Made by a program: the position numbers and the translations under genes. From Liolophura sinensis (lineage: Eukaryota; Mollusca; Polyplacophora; Chitonida; Chitonidae): a stretch of 64,000 bases of DNA. The notes below the pieces were generated by a model. The model was not told the origin of the DNA. It searched no databases and saw nothing but the letters and a program-made list of their open reading frames with translations. Location: NCBI RefSeq assembly GCF_032854445.1, contig NC_088295.1, positions 88,307,836 to 88,371,835 on the forward strand, read 5' to 3'. The number at the start of each line of letters is the position of its first letter. Positions within the stretch are counted from its first letter, which is position 1. Below are positions 12,271-24,300 of this stretch, piece by piece.

Positions 12271-15200
12271 CAGCAGCTGTTGTTTATCTGGGTCTTGTGG
12301 CTCTCTTCTTGAACAATTATTGGATGAACTCTGCTCTACATGGTTAGTACTTAAATTTTACTAATGATTTTTCCTGTATTCAACACAGACTTAGAATGAT
12401 TAACCAAGGCATAATTTACTTGTGTTAGAATCTGATATTTTCACCCTGGGGACCATCAGCGCAAAGGGATAAAATACTTAAACATAAGGAACCTCGTTTA
12501 AAGTACATGTACATAGTTTTGTACAGTGCCATGTTTATACCATTTTCTCTTTAATGCTTTTCTGAAATGCGAGAATTTCTTAAGATGTCAAAGTGTAGTT
12601 AGGAGCTTTTATTATAAACACCAAACTGTTTGTTTGGTGCTGTTTTCACTTCATAGAATTCAGACTTATGTTGCTCAAAGGCTCTTACACAATACTTTGC
12701 ATCCCTTGGGGTTGTGTTTGGTAGATATTGGGTGTTAGGGCCATGTGGAGGGATTTAGTGAGGCCATGGGCTTGTGTAAGTTATACCCATAGTCTTTAAA
12801 TGGTGATGATCAGACCTAGCCTCCACATGTGGTCAGAGGGTTTCTGTTAGAGCTAGATCCCTGTACCCTCCCTCCCAATCAGGCTCCCCTCTTGCCAGCC
12901 CCAAACTAAGCTAAAGCAGAATTTAAATTGCTGTGACATACCGGTGAAGTGATATCTGCCTATCACATGAACTCCACCATATGTCTTCTTACATAAACTA
13001 TTTACACAGGGACCAAGTCTTCCTGCCATTAATCCAAGGTGATGTAAATGGGCACCAACTCTGGTTTGTTTCTAGGACACACAGCATTGCATTGGTGCAA
13101 ACATATGTTCTGCGTCTGCAGCCTGCGTTTGTAATTACTCCAGCCTCCTTGTTTTGGAGACACATTGTTGAGTCTAGGGACTGTTGCACAATGGAATGAC
13201 TTTCCTCAGATGTTAAAGAAGATCGGCTGTGTAAGGTAGGATGGTTCTCTATGGGCTCTAGCTGTTTGCTCAGATTTAATAATTAGGCTACTTGACTTGA
13301 TTTAGAAACTGTATACTAACAGCTACCACGGTGTTTACCCCAAAGCTTGTGTAGTTATGTTAGTTTGGATCAGGGATGGAAAACTAATGCCCGTTATGCA
13401 CAGGTGTAAACTTTGCATTAGAATAATGTTTACCTTTGCACTAACTTTGTATTTGTTTACTGTTGGTTCAGTTTCTGTACCAAGATGTATGTGTCACAGC
13501 TGTGGGTTAACATAGTTTTCACGGTGGCATAGGATAACAGAGGTCATCAAGTCCACAATTTTTTGATGTATTTGCGATCAAACTAACGTAAGATGTGTCT
13601 ATCTCAGTTGTGGTGATGCTTAATGTGCTGTTTGAGAGTGATTTTCATTGACGTCTTCTAACTCCCTGAAGTGCTTTTCTGACGCGCAGCAATTGAATGT
13701 AAGCAATTGTCTTGAACATTTAGAGAGGAAATGCCTTTCTGTTGTTCCTTTTTAATGTAGACGAATCTGTCTGGAGGGTATAAGAAAGCCATGTTGGCTG
13801 ACACAGCATTACAGGCTAGCCAGTACAATTCAGGCCATCAGATCATAATGTACTGCCAGAAAATCCCTTGGATGCTTACGTAGATACGTATCAAAATACA
13901 ATATACTGATTTCATTATCCAGATCTATGCATTGGCCAAAATGAAGTAATGAGAAATGCATTTCTCAGCGAAGTAGATGTTCAGAAGAATCCTTCAATGT
14001 GGTATATGTTGTAAATGTACATGACTGAGTTTTCATTAAATACATGTACAGTGAAGGTTAGAGTAGCAGCTAGCATTAGGAATGTCCTATGGTGGATAGG
14101 TGAGACATTGAGTTGGATGACTCTGCTGCTGACATTGTGTCACACGTACAGTCATGTACTGAAATATGAGGTTGTTCTCTTTATAGATCTACATTATTAA
14201 TTAAAATCTGACCCATCAATTGGCCTGAGAATGGCCAATCCATCCAATCTAGTTTCGTCTCCAAAATCAACTGAAAAATGTGCATAAATTGCACTGCAAG
14301 TTGCTCTTTAATATGCAAACAGTTTGAGGAATTAGTGTAGTGTGTCTTAAATTTTTCACGGTGAATGAATTGTTGCTCTATATGTATTTTGTTTCAGCTT
14401 TTCTCTCAGCAGATACATATATTACCCAGTTGCCATAACAGACATCTCACAAAATTTTCTGAGTAGTAAAAAGAAAGAGAAAATGTTTAATTTTCGCCAT
14501 TAGGTACTGCATCTGTAACCAACCTTTAAGAGGACAAATGATTGAAATCCATTGTCTCCTTCACTCCTAGAGGACCGTTCAGTTGTATTCCTTCACTCCT
14601 CATAGAATACTGTCTTCCACCTCAGTCACGTATGTTTTTTCGCTAGTTCGACAGACCATTTAATTAGAAGAATTGAATTTCTATGTTTTTTCCACCCAGC
14701 ATTGGATATGGTTTAGATTTTTTTCCCCATTAAGTGGACACGCTGTGGTAATAAGTATTGAGATTGTCGCCTTCCGGAGCTGCTTGTTTCTGGGCATGAT
14801 AGTCAAGAGAAATCAGCTGTAATCAGTGAAAGTAAAAACCTACCTGAATGAACCCTAATTAGAGCTCAGAGCTGCCTTGGCCAATCTTAATACTAGATAA
14901 ACACTGGTGGTTATGATTAATGGTGAGCTTATCCATGTCTCCGAGAAAGCCTTCATCTTGTCAGCGGCATAGCAGAAGCCTCTGCGTGCCAGATCAGTAG
15001 GTAAGCTTGAATAGTCATCAATTAGATAAAGTGGATTTTCATTACCACAGCTAAGACAGATAGCGCTTGTATTATCCTGCACTAATGCAATTGGACATAG
15101 CCTAAATTGTACTGCTGGCATACAAATAGTGGCGGTACATGGAGGTACATAAACCAAGTTTTGTGTCTCGCTCGGTCTTGGCAGCTCGCCTTCCAAAACT

Positions 15201-16318
15201 GTTTTCAATGAGCCTGAATGATCTATAGGTACAGAGAGTTTAGGCTGAAAGAGCTCTGAATGCCTAACTAGTCAATTGGTTATCCTCTACAAGCTGGCCT
15301 CCAAGGGGATTACCATCCACAAGTGCCACCTTACATAACAGCTCAGATACTAAACCAGTTTGAACCAGTGATACATACCATACAGGAAAGGGAGCAACCT
15401 ATAGATTTAAACAGTATTTTTCCTTCATCGATCACTGATAAATTTTGCGGAATCAGGCTGCATGGCTTAGCAGAACAATTTACTTGCTAAACATTCATGC
15501 ATTGGGTCTTTGTTTTTTTTTTCAGCATTCTTTTTTAGCAAATGGATTTTTAAAGGATTTGTCATAAACTTTGATAAATGTCATTTTTTTGGCCCATCAT
15601 AAAAATCGGCTGTGAATTATTCCATTTTTCTCCATTGCCATTAATGACACTTTCATGTCTTTTCCATAATGACAGTCGCCTGTCGCTGTACGTCTTAGGC
15701 CAAAGCTACATTTATTCAGCTTTTTAGCACTCTGTCGATAATAAAGACATAAATTTCCCATCAATTATATAATTGAGTTGTGCTCTGATGAAAACTGAAG
15801 CGTGAAGATCTGAAGGGAGTGGTAAATAATTCAGTCTTATGAGAGACAGACAGAGAAATCAAACTGCTCGGTTTTTATTCCTATTGTTTAGACAGAAGAA
15901 CACTACATCTTACTCCATGTATATGTTGACATACAGACCCTCTCACGTATGTAGTCATTTGTAATAGATTGTCTACAGAGATTTCAACAACAAGAAAAAT
16001 ATGTGTATTAAAAATGTTGTTATAAAATCTAGGTATCATAAGCAATCAAATAAGGACTTTTTGAATAAAAACTGATGAATGGATGATACATATGTACAGT
16101 GTTATGAGAGGGTCATACAGAGACGACACATTTTTGAACTTAACATGGTCACATAGCCAGTAGATGAAGATTCTGGTTAGTAATGTGGCCTTGTGCCTGG
16201 TACTTCATGCCCAAAACTGTTATCTTGTAGTCTGCTCTGTCTGGACCAGATTTGGATATGGAGTGCTGTATAAACACATGTATATCCAGTAATTATGTGT
16301 TATACATGCATCTTTGTG
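12271..16318. other. Noncoding sequence with one relatively complex stretch near 14.8-15.2 kb
   Basis: No gene is recognised. The segment at 14820-15230 is of balanced composition, with TAATTAG-like and CAATTAG-like homeodomain-type words and a minus-strand open frame of 117 codons (14855-15208) that shows no known domain or usable context. It could be a regulatory element, but the sequence alone does not prove it. Confidence 0.4.
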
Positions 16319-17185
16319 CTTGTGACTCTGTTACATGGTGATGTATGACTGTCAGCATGTGACTCTGTTACATGGTGATGTATGACTGTTAGCATGTGAC
16401 TCTTACATGGTGATCTATGACTGCCAGCATGTGACTCTGTTACATGGTGAGCTATGACTATCAGCATGTGACTCTGTTACATGTTGAGCTATTACTGCCA
16501 GCATGTGACTCTGTTACATGGTGATCTATGACTGCCAGCATGTGACTCTGTTACATGGTGATCTCTGACTGTTAGCATGTGACTCTGTAACATGGTGATC
16601 TCTGGCTGTCTGTATTTGATTCTTACATGGTGATCTATGACTGCCAGCATGTGACTCTGTTACATGGTGATCTATGACTGCCAGCATGTGACTCTGTTAC
16701 ATGGTGATCTATGACTGCCAGCATGTGACTCTGTTACATGTTGAGCTATGACTGCCAGCATGTGACTGTTACATGGTGATCTATGACTGCCAGCATGTGA
16801 CTCTGTTACATGGTGATCTATGACTGCCAGCATGTGACTCTGTTACATGGTGATCTGACTGTTAGCATGTGACTCTGTTACATGGGGTTCTGACAGCCAG
16901 CATGTGACTCTGTTACATGGTGGGCTATGACTGCCAGCATGTGACTCTGTGACATGGTGATCTATGACTGCCAACATGTGACTCTGTTACATGGTGAGCT
17001 ATGACTGCCAGCATGTGACTCTGTGACATGGTGATCTATGACTGCCAACATGTGACTCTGTTACATGGTGATCTATGACTGCTAGCATGTGACTGTTACA
17101 TGGTGGGCTATGACTGCCACCATGTGACTCTGTTACATGGTGGGCTATGACTGCCACCATGTGACTCTGTTACATGGTGATCATT
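16319..17185 (+). repeat. 37-bp minisatellite, about 23 copies
   Basis: The unit is CATGTGACTCTGTTACATGG followed by TGATCTATGACTGCCAG. Variants include GAGCTATGACT, GGGCTATGACT, CTGTGACATGG and copies lacking three to four bases (CATGTGACTGTTACATGG). Variant copies recur in runs, showing local duplication. The array ends at TGATCATTACACG. It lies in the region upstream of the start-codon exon. Confidence 0.97.
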
Positions 17186-20100
17186 ACACGACATATTCAG
17201 TTCATTTTGAGCTCATTTTTTGCCAATTTCTTTGGGTGCTAAACTGTGTAGGGTGTGGAAAGCTCTGTAGGACTTTTGCAATGCTTTACATATTAAAAAG
17301 TTTCTGTGCATAGTTGGCTTCTGGCTGTGTTTAATGCTCAGTGTTTGTTATCAGGCTGACCTGCAGTGTATGGGTACAGGTAATGGTGCAGTTACTACAG
17401 AAGTGATACAGTTCGGTCTAGAGTTTTGGAGTATTGTAAGGATTTCGGAAGATACAGAAGTACAGACAGTTATGCAAGTACAGACTTCATTCTTCCAGTA
17501 ATTTTTATCACAGCTAATAGTGGTTTTTCTGTTGTGTCATGATCTTATTAAACACTATGTGGAGATACAAGTATGTAATGAAACCTTTGTTTTATCTGAT
17601 AACGTTCTGCTCATTTTCCGTACTGCCCCTATTGAGGTGTCAAAAATGTTGACAAAGAAACTACATGTCAGTTTTATATAAAACTGTAAGTAGGCTACTG
17701 AATAATGCTGATATGTATCATGGAAAAGTAATTACAGGTATATATGAAGTGAATGGGCATTATGATTTTTATCAAATCTATGACATTGTAAAAACTCTCC
17801 ATGGACCATGTACAGATTTGGCTTTATTTCTGTATGGATACATGCTAACAGTAAGACACTAGTTGGTGCTGGTGCAGGGGATTAGAGGACCAGTGGGGGT
17901 CTGAAGGGAACACTTGAAGGGCTTTGATTAGTACAGATAACTTGCTTTGTTGCAGCTTCCTTATTAACCTATGGGATTGGCTTGCAGAAGTGTAGGAGAG
18001 CAGGAAGCACAGGAAATAGTCCCTGGAGATCATAACCTCATCTAAGTTACTGATCTGTGTAAATTGAAAGAATGTCTTAGGCCAGAAATCTGTTTGAGTG
18101 TCGTTGTGGGACGGCTTGGTGATACAGTAATATGTTTGTATATACCTGCCCAGCTTTCGACTCATCCCGTGTTTGATAGGGGCTCTAACGAGGTTAGGCC
18201 CTCTCGCCAAGGCTGTATTAATAGCTGACAGGTATTGATCGTCATGTAACGAGAAAGGCAAAGCGCTGCTGCCCGTGCACGAAGTCGGGATGACTGCCGT
18301 GACGATGTAAGAGTTTGAAACACGCCAGCCGAAAGTCTGTACCTATCCAACAGCACCATTAGTACCTCATTAGTGCCAATGATAGTTTAGTCAGAATTGT
18401 TGAGGCGATAAAATTGGGTTGAATTAGTTCCATTAATAATATGATGTTGATATGTGAGAATGAGCCCTGGCTGTGCAGAGAGATTGGTGTAGACAATATA
18501 ACCACTCAGGGGAACACCCAAAGCTTTGTCCAGGTAAGCCTCCTGTGGGGAGGATCATTAGTCTACCTACTTCAGTAGCTCCACTGACTTCCTGTGACTT
18601 TATCATATTGTCATCAATAGATGGTGTTTGTCTTCTCACAGGTGATTGTGTCTGTAAGAGCATACTTTTTGTTTGTTGTTTTTGCGACTCGCTCGTTATA
18701 GTTCGAGTGTATTATGCTGTAAGACATTCCTGGAGTGACAGAGCTGAAGTAACTTTCTCGCAAATCTCGTTATCTCTCTACATCTGTCCCCCCTCAGGTT
18801 ACAGAATGTTTTGTTGGTTTCTTAATTACTCTTCCCTGCACTAGTAGACTGCTTTCACTTTTTCTGCCCCTGTATATTGGGAAGTAAAAAGGATAATATC
18901 AGCTGTAAACATTTACCTTGCACATAGCATACACTTCTGACTTTTTATCACTGTGTTGATGTGCATAGAATCAAGATGGTTTTTTTTCTACATTAATACA
19001 TTAACATACATGTATCTCATGGCATGAGTGCAAGTGTTTTACTTTGTGATCTGGTCGTGAGAAAATGATACTAACGAGAGTGTTGCACCATTGGTGGGAA
19101 GAAAAGTGGCCTCTGTTTTCATGGTATGTAATATGCCATTTACTGTGGCTGCTGTCAATGAACTGTCATGAACCATAGATATCTGGTGAATGGACAAGTT
19201 AGGGTGGTAAGAATTCAAAACTTACCACTTTAGATCATTAGAAGGCCAGAAAACATGAACTACAGTGTGTGGATAACTTTAATATGTGAATATTTCTGCA
19301 TGTTAATGAGCAGGGTGAATTGTTTGATATGATCGTATTAGAATTTCCCATGCGTTATAATGGGTTCATTAATGAAAAATAGATACTTAGAAGAGTCTTG
19401 TTGCAAAAAAAAAATGGCCGATTCACTTAAAGTCTTAGGCAAATATGTACAGTTTATAGATTTGTAAAAGATGAAGGTGACATAAAATAGTTGGGGGAGA
19501 TTAATACTTAATGAGAATTTGGAAAGAGTATGTAGCTACTGGGTTTACACATATTATGGCTCTAAGATGCATGGCTTATCCTGCATTATCTGAACCTGCA
19601 GTACTACCTTTGTCCTATTATGCAGCCAGTGGCACCTGTGCTAATTGGTGGGGGAAGACACTAATGAAGGTGTTATGCTGACCTGAGTCTAGTTAGTATT
19701 ATACAGCAGTATAAAGTCTGGATTACGCTGGGCTGATGAATGGCAGAATTATCCTCATTAGCGGCATAGTTAGTTCAGTTACTTCTTAGTTTGTTAGTTT
19801 TCTCTTCAGCTGTGTAGATGTGTTAAGGCCTGGGACACAATCAGTAGTGTGAATTGTGGACATGCCTTATGAATTCTCTGCCATAAAATGTGTTTGGTAA
19901 TAAAGGAGGTATATCAATTTATTTTGAGCACTCAATTAGCCTTGTAAACTAGCCTTGTAAATGCTTTATATGCTACCTCATGCTATATTTGCTACCTCGT
20001 GTTGTGTCTGTTATTGATTATTGCTCTTCCTTTGCCTGATGTAAATACATGTAGAAGTAACCATTCCTGTTGTAAAGCATTGTACCCCATCAAAACTGTC

Positions 20101-21218
20101 ACATACTTACACCTCTGTTCAATACCTGTTTATTTTTAAATTTCTGTTAGAAGATTTATCTTAATAGGTCAGTGTACTAAAAGTAGTGGTGTTTGTGCAC
20201 AATGTTTGTATTGATATCAATTTGTACTAGAAAGCTGAATGTCTAAACTATCAACAAAGTACTTTGTGCAACAATAAGTTTAACATGGTAGCTTCAGATA
20301 TACAACTTAATGTTTTGCCTTGACCTTCAGCATACACTCCGCTACATTGTTATACTAATTACACAACTTGTTGACTTCCTTACTTGCCTTGGTGAGGTAG
20401 ACCATCAGGTAACTGTCTGTAATGGCCCACAAGTCCACAGTATGGTTAGCATGTAAACCCTATTAGATTTGTTTAGGCCAGAAGTCCTGAGAAGAGGTCT
20501 TGAGGACTTTGAGCTGGTGGAAATCAATGAGTTGGAATAGGTGGGGTATTAGGTAGTGGACCGACAAGAGCTTGGGATTGGCACCAATCAGTCTCGTACG
20601 CAGATTACATTGATAAAGATTGTTTGAGGAGAGTGGCTGTTCAGAGGCTGGAAGGATACTTAACACAATCACACTGCCCAATTGAGGAGGTTTGACCAGC
20701 CCTTGCCCCTTTTACCATTGGGCTGGAGATCAGTTCATTTAGTAACAAAGATAAAGAGGTTAAGGCATTGGGTAGATGGTAAGGTACTTAGCTAGTGTGA
20801 TACTGATGTGGACAGTTAGTATGGGCTGTGGACTTGATGACAAACTCAATAATCACCTAAAGGGATCAGGAAATATTGGGAGGTGGGAAAAGTATTACTG
20901 TACATTGAGTTGTTTTGAAGTGACCTGGTCATTATCATTGTGGGATGGTTGTAGAAATCTGGGTTTGTAGCTCTTGTTCAACTCTGCATTGTTGAAGTGT
21001 GTTCAGGTACATGGAGAAATGAAGCATCTTGTCATTGTGATGGGCTTTAGCATGTCTTCAGATGTCTGGTCTGCATGTGATACCTGCAAGGACTAAAATG
21101 ATAAGTATTTCACCAAAAATACAAAATAAAACACAGATATGGGTAATCACTAACCTCCCTCCTTCAGTGCAATTAGTGGGGGAAGGTGTATATGCTGCAA
21201 TCACACTGTCTGGCTGCT
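17186..21218. other. Noncoding sequence, nothing firmly recognised
   Basis: Open frames of up to 138 codons (minus, 17845-18261) and 123 codons (plus, 18473-18844) overlap each other's region on opposite strands and show no domain. The stretch 18150-18360 contains more CpG than its surroundings and may be regulatory. No RNA gene or transposon was supported. Confidence 0.4.
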
Positions 21219-21300
21219 TGTGTCTGTTTGTCTGTCTGTCTGTCTGTCTGCCTGTGTCTGTCTTCCTGTCTATCTCTGTCCATCTCTGTCCAAACAGCCC
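21219..21300 (+). repeat. (TCTG)n microsatellite, imperfect
   Basis: TGTCTGTTTG is followed by repeated TCTG and then degenerates into TCTTCCTGTCTATCTCTGTCC. The purest part has about five TCTG units near 21230-21250. Confidence 0.9.
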
Positions 21301-24300
21301 ACCATAATACCTGTATGCCAATATTTATTTACACTTAATTCACCATGAAAAGATGTCACAAAATAAACAAAAGTATACCTGCAATTGAATTAAAAATGAC
21401 CTTTCAGATAACACATCTTTCATTTTATTAAAGGTTTTTTTTTTGTTTTGTGAGCCGTATTTTTGGAAAAACAGAGGTGGAAGGGGTATCTCAGACATCC
21501 GGATTGGAGTTTCGTATTTGACACTGCATTCACATGTAAATACTAAAATATGTAGTGTAATGTGCCTGTAATGGTGTCTGATTTCTGATAATTGGGTGTA
21601 ATGTTTTGAACACCTGAAGGCAGTATAGTTGTCACAAACATTAGACATACAGCCAGATGTACATGCTTCCCTCTTGGCCATTGAGCATTGTGGTTACTAT
21701 TTTCAAAGTAATCATTTCTCTGGAATCTTACAGTATTTTGGTGCACATGAATTGCTTTTCTATACCTTTTCTATAGCAGTGGATTTTATCCAGTGTACAC
21801 TTTGCTGAACTGTCCCCAGTAGGGACAGCCATGGTTTTACCATAAATGATTAATTACTCATCTGAGGGGGACGTCAATTAGTTGGCTTAAGTGGATGGCT
21901 CCCTATTAAATTTACCAGGATAGCTTCACACACACAGCCATTACTCAACTAATAATGTGATAAGACAAGACGACGTGAAGATAAAAGGGATTGTTGAAAT
22001 ATTAAGACTGGATATTGCAGAATCAAGAATGTCTCTGCTGTGTGGCATGAAGGCTCAGTTCTAGGAGTTTCAGCTGAAAATTGTTTTTGACAGAATCTGA
22101 CAGCAGCTATTCGAATGTACTTAGGTGAAGAATTATGAAATGCCATAACATTTTCTTTTCCGTTAATATTAAATAATTAAAAGCAAGTGAAATATTTTGT
22201 TCTTAGCATATTGATAGTGAATTTTATTAAGATTGCCTTTACAAGACTAAAATTAAGTCTGGGTAAAATGTTCTGATTGTATTAAGCAACAATCAGATAA
22301 ATAAATCAGTTCTGTTTATGCATGATGCTGATCCATTAGTACACCTGAACATATATATGATTTGTTATTTATTTGAGGTGGGTTTGAAAACTTACCTATT
22401 GTTGCATAAGGACATCCTTTATAGGCAGTTGTATGGACAGTTACAGTTAAAGCATACTACTATTAGCTCACATTTATTTTGTTTTCTCATTACAAGCCAT
22501 TAGGAAACTTGCTTCGTTGATATTTGCAAGAGCGTCATCCTATCAAATTGGTGACTCAACTTTTTTCTGCGTTACTTTATTATAAGTTTGCAGTGCATGT
22601 CAGCAGTCATTTGTAATTGAGGATTTGCGTTCAAGTGGAGAGCATGCAATGCTGCTAAACTGCCATTGTTAACCTGGCTATTGTAGTGGGCTACTGGGTA
22701 GTCAGCCAATTGTTCCCTCATCAGAACTGAGTGCTTGACCTGATGTGGACAGCAGTGCTTAATTACATGACTTGTAACGCTTGTCTTTGACAAGTAATAA
22801 ATGACAGCCAACTGGCTTAGAGCTTCACATTGCAGGACTTCAAAGAGGGCATTCACATGTCAGGGTGAAACGGCAATGTGCATCTGGCAGAGCTGTGATG
22901 GGGTAGCAGGATGGGATACAATATTTCACCACCTCTTGTTTTATTCATATTGGCTATGATATGACGGGTAGCAGTGTTTAATACCTGGCATTGCTGCTGG
23001 TGCGATATGACAATCCTTTCACTCAGATAAAAGGCTGTTATCGCCTCATGATCCTGATCTATAATTACTGGAGAATTGACAATCCTCTTGAAATAAATAA
23101 AAAATAATAAATGGCAGATTGATTGCATTTCTTTTTCCTGAGATTTGCATCAGTGTCATTGGCCAGGAGATTTATTACCTGATCCCCCTTTTAAGGTTTG
23201 GTACAGCCCAGTCCAAATGCATGTGGGTGAAAGGGTTAGGTTACTATTTGGTAATGGGTATGAAAGGTCATTGCAGCTCTGTTAAAATCAGGCTTATGAT
23301 GTACTAAGATGTTTGTAGCTATTAACTTGGTTTCCAATTAAATAAGACTTAAATTTATGGTAGAAAGATGGAAAGCTGCTATTGAAAACCTTCGAGATGC
23401 ACAGTTGGAACAAAAGAGAAAGGATCGGGTGTTCCTGGCAAGGGATCTAACTTAATCAAGTTAAGTCGTCTCATGGGGATGGACTGATAGCTGATAAAAC
23501 TCTACTTAACAATATACTGGTGAAATAGCTCTAAAAATATAGTGGAAAAACTTGTGCCTGGTGTTCCCCCATTTAATTACGTGCACGTTGTGCAGACTGT
23601 GGTAGGGGTGATGGGTAGCCTGCATAAAGCCTCTCTGGTAATTTATAGCAACCCTGTTAATAACACAGCTGATTGATAGAGAACACCGATGGCCAGGAGT
23701 TGAGATTTGTGCCGTAAATCTGTAATTGGGGATTCACTTTTTAACTGAGTTTGGAATCTGCCTTTGAGGAATGTACATGTATCAAGTAGAAGTGAATAAA
23801 AATGGAATTGGATTCCTGAATTGGTAAACATGCTTATCCCCTCACTCTCCACAACATACTTTTTATTCTGGCATTCTGCAAAGTGCTTTATCTTGGTGCA
23901 CCAACAAGGAAAGGTTTTTGTTACAATTTGTGCTTCATCATAGTGGTTTGAAGATGAAGTGTTTTGAAAATAGTTCTGAAAGAAAAAATTAACGTGCACA
24001 TGCCTGTAAGCTGAATATATCCAGAAGTGGAGTGCTTGAATTATAGGCTGTATTTTTTCTGTCAAATAAACAAAGGAAGTTTTCATTCAGATTGTTTCTT
24101 GACTGAGGAATGTTCATTCGAACTTGTTTTATGTCAGTTGTTCATGTGGTTCGTTATTATTGATGTGAAACAGGATCTTGAGAGACTTCATCTGTGTCTG
24201 GGGTAGGGTTAAACGGAATTTTAAAGCAGACATTTCATTTTCATGAACGTTCCTGCAACGTTAATAAAATAACAACTCTATTATCACTGATACTGTAGAC

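Noticed and set aside
16319-17185. Regular repeats that might suggest a CRISPR array
   Set aside because: The 37-bp units follow each other directly with no unique spacers, and the context is animal DNA. It is a minisatellite.
17845-18844. Frames of 138 codons (minus) and 123 codons (plus)
   Set aside because: No domain recognised; other open frames overlap them on the opposite strand, as expected in noncoding DNA.
23643-24086. 147-codon minus-strand open frame
   Set aside because: No similarity to a known family and no coding-type composition compared with the flanks.
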